A DNA stretch of 5,975 nt. Source: an uncultured Agathobaculum sp. Its GTDB lineage: Bacteria; Bacillota; Clostridia; Oscillospirales; Butyricicoccaceae. Shown piece after piece: positions 3,601 to 5,975 of this stretch. The first letter of the stretch is position 1, and the number at the start of each line of letters is the position of its first letter. Below the pieces are notes generated by a model that saw only the letters and a program-made list of their open reading frames with translations, was not told the DNA's origin and ran no database searches. Location of the stretch: positions 1 to 5,975 of the forward strand of contig CALWJG010000104.1 in the NCBI GenBank assembly GCA_944380945.1. Reading direction: 5' to 3'. Both the position numbers and the translations under genes were made by a program.

Positions 3601-5934
3601 TACTTCCTCCATCACGAAGCATTCGATGATATCCTGCTCCTTGATGTCGTTGTAATTCTCGATGCTCATGCCGCACTCGTAGCCCGAGGCGACCTCCTTG
3701 ACGTCGTCCTTGAAGCGCTTGAGCGTGTTGAGGTGGCCCTCGTGGAACACGATGCCGTCACGCACCACGCGCACCTCGGCGTTGCGGCGGATGGTGCCGT
3801 CCTGCACATAGCAGCCGGCGACCGCGCCCGCGCCCGTGATCTTGAACACCTGACGCACCTCGGCGTGGCCGAGCACGACTTCCTTGAACTTGGGCTCGAG
3901 CATGCCCTTCATGGCCTGCTCCATCTCCTCGATGCAGTCGTAGATGACGCGGTACATGCGCATATCCACGCCCTGCTGATGGGCCGAATCGGTGGCCACG
4001 CGGTCAGGACGCACGTTGAAGCCCACGATGATCGCGCCCGAGGCCGCCGCCAGCATGACGTCGGACTCGTTGATCGCGCCGACCGCGCCGTGGATGACCT
4101 TGACGCGCACCTCGTCGTTCGAGAGCTTTTCGAGCGACGCGCGGATGGCCTCGACCGAGCCCTGTACGTCCGCCTTGACGATGATGTTCAGTTCCTTCAT
4201 CTCGCCCTCCTGAATGGAGGCGAACAGGTTGTCGAGCGTGACCTTGTGGAACTGCTTGTTGCGCTCTTCCTTTTCCTTGTCCTTGCGCTGCTCGACCAGC
4301 TCGCGCGCCATCTTTTCGTCGTCTACCGCGTCAAAGATGTCGCCCGCGCCCGGCACCTCGGCCAGACCGATGATCTCGACCGGCACGGACGGGCCGGCCT
4401 GCTGGATCTTTCTGCCGTCGTCGTTGGTCATGGCGCGCACACGGCCGACCGCCGTGCCCGCGATGACCGTATCGCCGGTGTGCAGCGTGCCGTTCTGCAC
4501 GAGCAGCGTCGCCACCGGGCCGCGGCCCTTGTCGAGCTTGGCCTCGATGACCGTGCCGTGCGCCTTGCGGTTGGGGTTGGCCTTGAGGTCCGCGACCTCG
4601 GCGGTCAGCAGCACCATTTCGAGCAGGTTCTCAATGCCCTGGCCGAACTTGGCCGAGATCTGGCAGACGATCGTATCGCCGCCCCACTCCTCGGGCACGA
4701 TCTCGTACTCGGTCAGCTGCTGGAGCACGCGGTCCGGGTTGGCGCCCGGCTTGTCGATCTTGTTGACCGCCACGATGATCGGCACGCCCGCCGCCTTGGC
4801 GTGGTTGATCGCCTCGATGGTCTGCGGCATGACGCCGTCGTCCGCCGCAACGACCAGGATCGCGATATCGGTCACCTGCGCGCCGCGGGCGCGCATGGAC
4901 GTGAACGCCGCGTGGCCCGGGGTGTCCAGGAAGGTGATCTGCTTGTCGTTTATCTTGACGCGGTACGCGCCGATGTGCTGGGTGATGCCGCCGGCCTCGC
5001 CCTCGGTGACCTTGGTCTTGCGGATCGCGTCCAGCAGCGAGGTCTTGCCGTGGTCGACGTGGCCCATGACCACCACGACCGGATCGCGCGGCATGAGATC
5101 CTCCTCGCGGTCCTCGCGCTCGTCAAACAGCTGCTCCTCGATCGTGACATGGACTTCCTTCTCGACCTTGCAGCCCATCTCCTCTGCGACGATGGCCGCG
5201 GTGTCGAAATCGATGATCTCGGACACGGATGCCATCACGCCCAGCTTGATCAGGCCCTTGACCACGTCCGCCGCGGTGCGCTTCATGCGGGAGGCCAGCT
5301 CGCCGACCGAGATCTCGTCCGGGATCATGACCTTGACCGGGATCTTCTTGAGCGCGGCCATCTGCTGCTGGCGCTGCAGGCGCTTCATCTTCTCCTGCTC
5401 CTCCTGACGGCGCTTGCTGCCGAAGGGCTTGGAGCGCTGCTCGGACTTTTTGGTCAGCTTCTGCTTCTTCGGGCCGCGGGACTCCATGCGCTCGGCCTTG
5501 GCGTCGACCAGCTTATCGACGTGGTCGTCGTACTTGGCGAGGTTGACGTCGCCCGCGCCGCGGGTGTCGATGCGGTGCACCTGCTTGACCTTGCTCTGCG
5601 CGGGCTGGGCCGGCTTGTCGCCCTTGGCCTCCGCCTTGCCCGCTGCCGCGGACGGCTGCGCGGCTTCCGCCTTGGCCTGCTGCGGCTTTTCCGCGGCGGG
5701 CTGCTCGGCCGGCTGGCGCGCCGCCTGCTGGGCGCTGAGCGTCTCCTCGATATTATCCACCTGATGGTGCTGCGTCATGTATTCAAAAATGACGGACAGC
5801 TCCTGATCGCCCAGCACCTGCATGTGGTTCTTGGGCGTGGTGCAGTATTCGGTCAGGATCTCGGTGATCGCCTTGGTGGAGACGCCGAAGTCCTTGGCGA
5901 CCTCATGCACGCGGTATTTATTCTCTATTGCCAT
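3592..5934 (-). CDS. infB: Translation initiation factor IF-2
   Basis: IF-2 (780 residues) is the GTPase that binds initiator fMet-tRNA on the 30S subunit and promotes 50S joining. The N-terminal IF2_N domain is at about 3-55 (KYRVHEVAKDFGVSTKAI). A low-complexity linker follows, rich in Ala, Gln and Pro (about 65-120) and then strongly basic (about 155-190). A second IF2_N-like domain lies at about 198-258. The G domain carries all five motifs: GHVDHGKT (291-298), GGIT (315-318), DTPGH (337-341, with the catalytic His341), NKID (391-394) and SAK (427-429). Domains II to IV follow, with LLVQNGTLHTGD, VKADVQGSVEAI and GHAEVRQVFK. The ATG at 5934 is chosen over a TTG six bases upstream because AGGAGG is eight bases from the ATG but only two from the TTG. 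Homology and length are normal. A 227-base hairpin-filled gap separates it from rbfA. Confidence 0.98.
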   Translation of the reverse strand: MAIENKYRVHEVAKDFGVSTKAITEILTEYCTTPKNHMQVLGDQELSVIFEYMTQHHQVDNIEETLSAQQAARQPAEQPAAEKPQQAKAEAAQPSAAAGKAEAKGDKPAQPAQSKVKQVHRIDTRGAGDVNLAKYDDHVDKLVDAKAERMESRGPKKQKLTKKSEQRSKPFGSKRRQEEQEKMKRLQRQQQMAALKKIPVKVMIPDEISVGELASRMKRTAADVVKGLIKLGVMASVSEIIDFDTAAIVAEEMGCKVEKEVHVTIEEQLFDEREDREEDLMPRDPVVVVMGHVDHGKTSLLDAIRKTKVTEGEAGGITQHIGAYRVKINDKQITFLDTPGHAAFTSMRARGAQVTDIAILVVAADDGVMPQTIEAINHAKAAGVPIIVAVNKIDKPGANPDRVLQQLTEYEIVPEEWGGDTIVCQISAKFGQGIENLLEMVLLTAEVADLKANPNRKAHGTVIEAKLDKGRGPVATLLVQNGTLHTGDTVIAGTAVGRVRAMTNDDGRKIQQAGPSVPVEIIGLAEVPGAGDIFDAVDDEKMARELVEQRKDKEKEERNKQFHKVTLDNLFASIQEGEMKELNIIVKADVQGSVEAIRASLEKLSNDEVRVKVIHGAVGAINESDVMLAAASGAIIVGFNVRPDRVATDSAHQQGVDMRMYRVIYDCIEEMEQAMKGMLEPKFKEVVLGHAEVRQVFKITGAGAVAGCYVQDGTIRRNAEVRVVRDGIVFHEGHLNTLKRFKDDVKEVASGYECGMSIENYNDIKEQDIIECFVMEEVKP

Positions 5935-5942
5935 GGGCAACT

Positions 5943-5948
5943 CCTCCT
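5943..5948 (-). promoter_or_regulatory. infB ribosome binding site
   Basis: AGGAGG on the minus strand lies eight bases before the ATG at 5934 and only two before an in-frame TTG at 5940. This spacing decides the start in favour of MAIENKYRV over a form with two extra residues. Confidence 0.85.
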
Positions 5949-5975
5949 ATACACTGTTCTTCGATGCGGCCGTAC
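5947..5975 (-). CDS. Probable 3' end of the upstream operon gene (partial)
   Basis: One minus-strand frame reads through the right edge of the window and ends ...TAASKNSV at a TAG stop (5947-5949) that overlaps the start of the infB ribosome binding site, as expected for a tightly packed operon. In Firmicutes the gene before infB is usually a small L7Ae-like ribosomal protein (YlxQ), with ylxR and nusA before it, so that is the likeliest identity, by gene order only. Fewer than ten codons are visible and they carry no motif. Another frame would run into infB and stop at 5917-5919, so even the frame is not certain. Confidence 0.35.

Noticed and set aside
4214..5407. A 397-codon plus-strand open frame opposite infB
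   Set aside because: It is a Ser/Thr-rich translation that mirrors the infB codons, with no recognisable domain and full overlap with an unmistakable IF-2.

Overview
The window is a housekeeping translation and cofactor operon read entirely from the minus strand. In transcription order (right to left) it holds infB (translation initiation factor IF-2), rbfA (ribosome-binding factor A), an nrnA-like DHH/DHHA1 phosphoesterase gene, truB (tRNA pseudouridine-55 synthase) and ribF (bifunctional riboflavin kinase/FAD synthetase). This order is typical of Firmicutes, and the DHH phosphoesterase between rbfA and truB is common in Clostridia. The DNA is GC-rich by eye (roughly 60-65%) but has strong AGGAGG-type ribosome binding sites and a clean Rho-independent terminator. 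I infer a high-GC clostridial bacterium, perhaps of the Oscillospirales; the sequence does not fix genus or species.

Layout from the right edge: positions 5947-5975 probably hold the last codons of an upstream operon gene, ending just before the infB ribosome binding site. infB (3592-5934) is followed by a 227-base non-coding gap (3365-3591) filled almost end to end with inverted repeats. rbfA (2993-3364) then starts from a strong Shine-Dalgarno site. rbfA, the DHH gene (2034-2996) and truB (1130-2050) overlap in series by 4 and 17 bases, so they are probably translationally coupled. A 91-base gap leads to ribF (121-1038), whose stop codon lies inside the operon's terminator hairpin (102-132). 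Positions 1-101 hold no gene; they contain a GC-rich inverted repeat at 26-61 and, at the left edge, a possible ribosome binding site for a further minus-strand gene.

IF-2 recruits initiator tRNA and joins the subunits, RbfA matures the 30S subunit, TruB modifies the T-loop of tRNA, and the NrnA-like enzyme probably degrades the shortest RNA fragments or pAp. RibF makes FMN and FAD and is commonly found at the end of this operon. All five genes look intact. I see no mobile element, CRISPR array, phage gene or new gene system. The one feature not explained by ordinary annotation is the dense run of hairpins between infB and rbfA.
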